From assembly GCA_030633645.1 (NCBI GenBank), contig DAOVRY010000103.1:1-5086 (forward strand): a stretch of 5,086 nucleotides of DNA, written 5' to 3'. Origin of the DNA: Pseudomonadota bacterium (GTDB lineage: Bacteria; Desulfobacterota; DSM-4660; Desulfatiglandales; B25-G16). Made by a program: the position numbers and the translations under genes. The notes under the pieces were generated by a model that was not told the origin of the DNA, did not search any database, and saw nothing but the letters and a program-made list of their open reading frames with translations. This document shows positions 4,989 to 5,086 of the stretch, piece after piece (the stretch's first letter is position 1; every line of letters begins with the position of its first letter).

Positions 4989-5038
4989 TGACCCTGTCAG
5001 AAAGGTGACCCTGAACGGTGAACTCTGAACCTGTGAAC
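4989..5038. repeat. TGACC/TGAAC short repeat array
   Basis: TGACCCTG occurs at 4989-4996 and again at 5006-5013. From there TGACC (5006) is followed by TGAAC at 5012, 5019, 5026 and 5034, that is every 6-8 bp. This resembles the 7-bp array between resC and plsC in unit length and TGA core. No gene or promoter is apparent within it. Confidence 0.6.
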
Positions 5039-5067
5039 GCCTACTCTCTCGACTAAGCTTCACTCGC

Positions 5068-5080
5068 CCCGCCAGGCGGG
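5068..5080. repeat. GC hairpin at the right edge
   Basis: CCCGC (5068-5072) and GCGGG (5076-5080) pair around CAG; the palindrome can be extended to 6 bp on paper around a single A. No T-run follows before the window ends, so its role (terminator of a gene to the right, or dispersed repeat) is open. Confidence 0.4.
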
Positions 5081-5086
5081 CGCCAC

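Noticed and set aside
4956..5086. tRNA, other standard RNA gene or CRISPR array at the right end
   Set aside because: There is no cloverleaf, and the repeats are only 5-8 bp without unique spacers of constant length, so neither a tRNA nor a CRISPR array is supported.

Overview
The window looks like chromosomal DNA from an anaerobic bacterium of the Desulfobacterota (deltaproteobacterial sulfate reducer) type, although Nitrospirota or a related lineage is possible. This rests on an AhbC-type radical SAM enzyme of the siroheme-dependent heme pathway, a split ResB/ResC (System II) cytochrome c assembly pair, and a PAS sensor protein whose N-terminal coiled coil is of the kind common in that group. 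No taxonomic search was possible.

Every supported gene is on the minus strand, so transcription runs right to left. At the far right (4604-5086) is about 480 bp without a convincing gene. It holds a GC-rich, hairpin-dense segment bounded by two exact 12-bp direct repeats (4684-4695 and 4944-4955), a short TGAAC repeat array (5006-5038) and a GC hairpin at the edge. A promoter-like TTGACA/TATAAT pair sits between the left direct repeat and the first gene.

The core is a compact run: ahbC (3419-4603), resB (2026 to about 3405) and resC (1190-2029). resB starts about 13 nt after ahbC ends, or overlaps it if the upstream start is used. resB and resC overlap by the four bases ATGA. The grouping makes sense: AhbC performs a late step in making heme b from siroheme, and ResB/ResC carry heme across the membrane and attach it to apocytochrome c. 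The run therefore joins heme supply to heme use.

After a gap of about 100 bp filled by two facing arrays of 7-bp repeats comes a PlsC-type acyltransferase gene (360 to about 1073). It is followed by hairpins, and then by the first 79 codons of a PAS-domain sensor protein that runs off the left edge. The main gene content is recognisable. The parts least explained by known families are the intergenic regions, above all 4684-4955.
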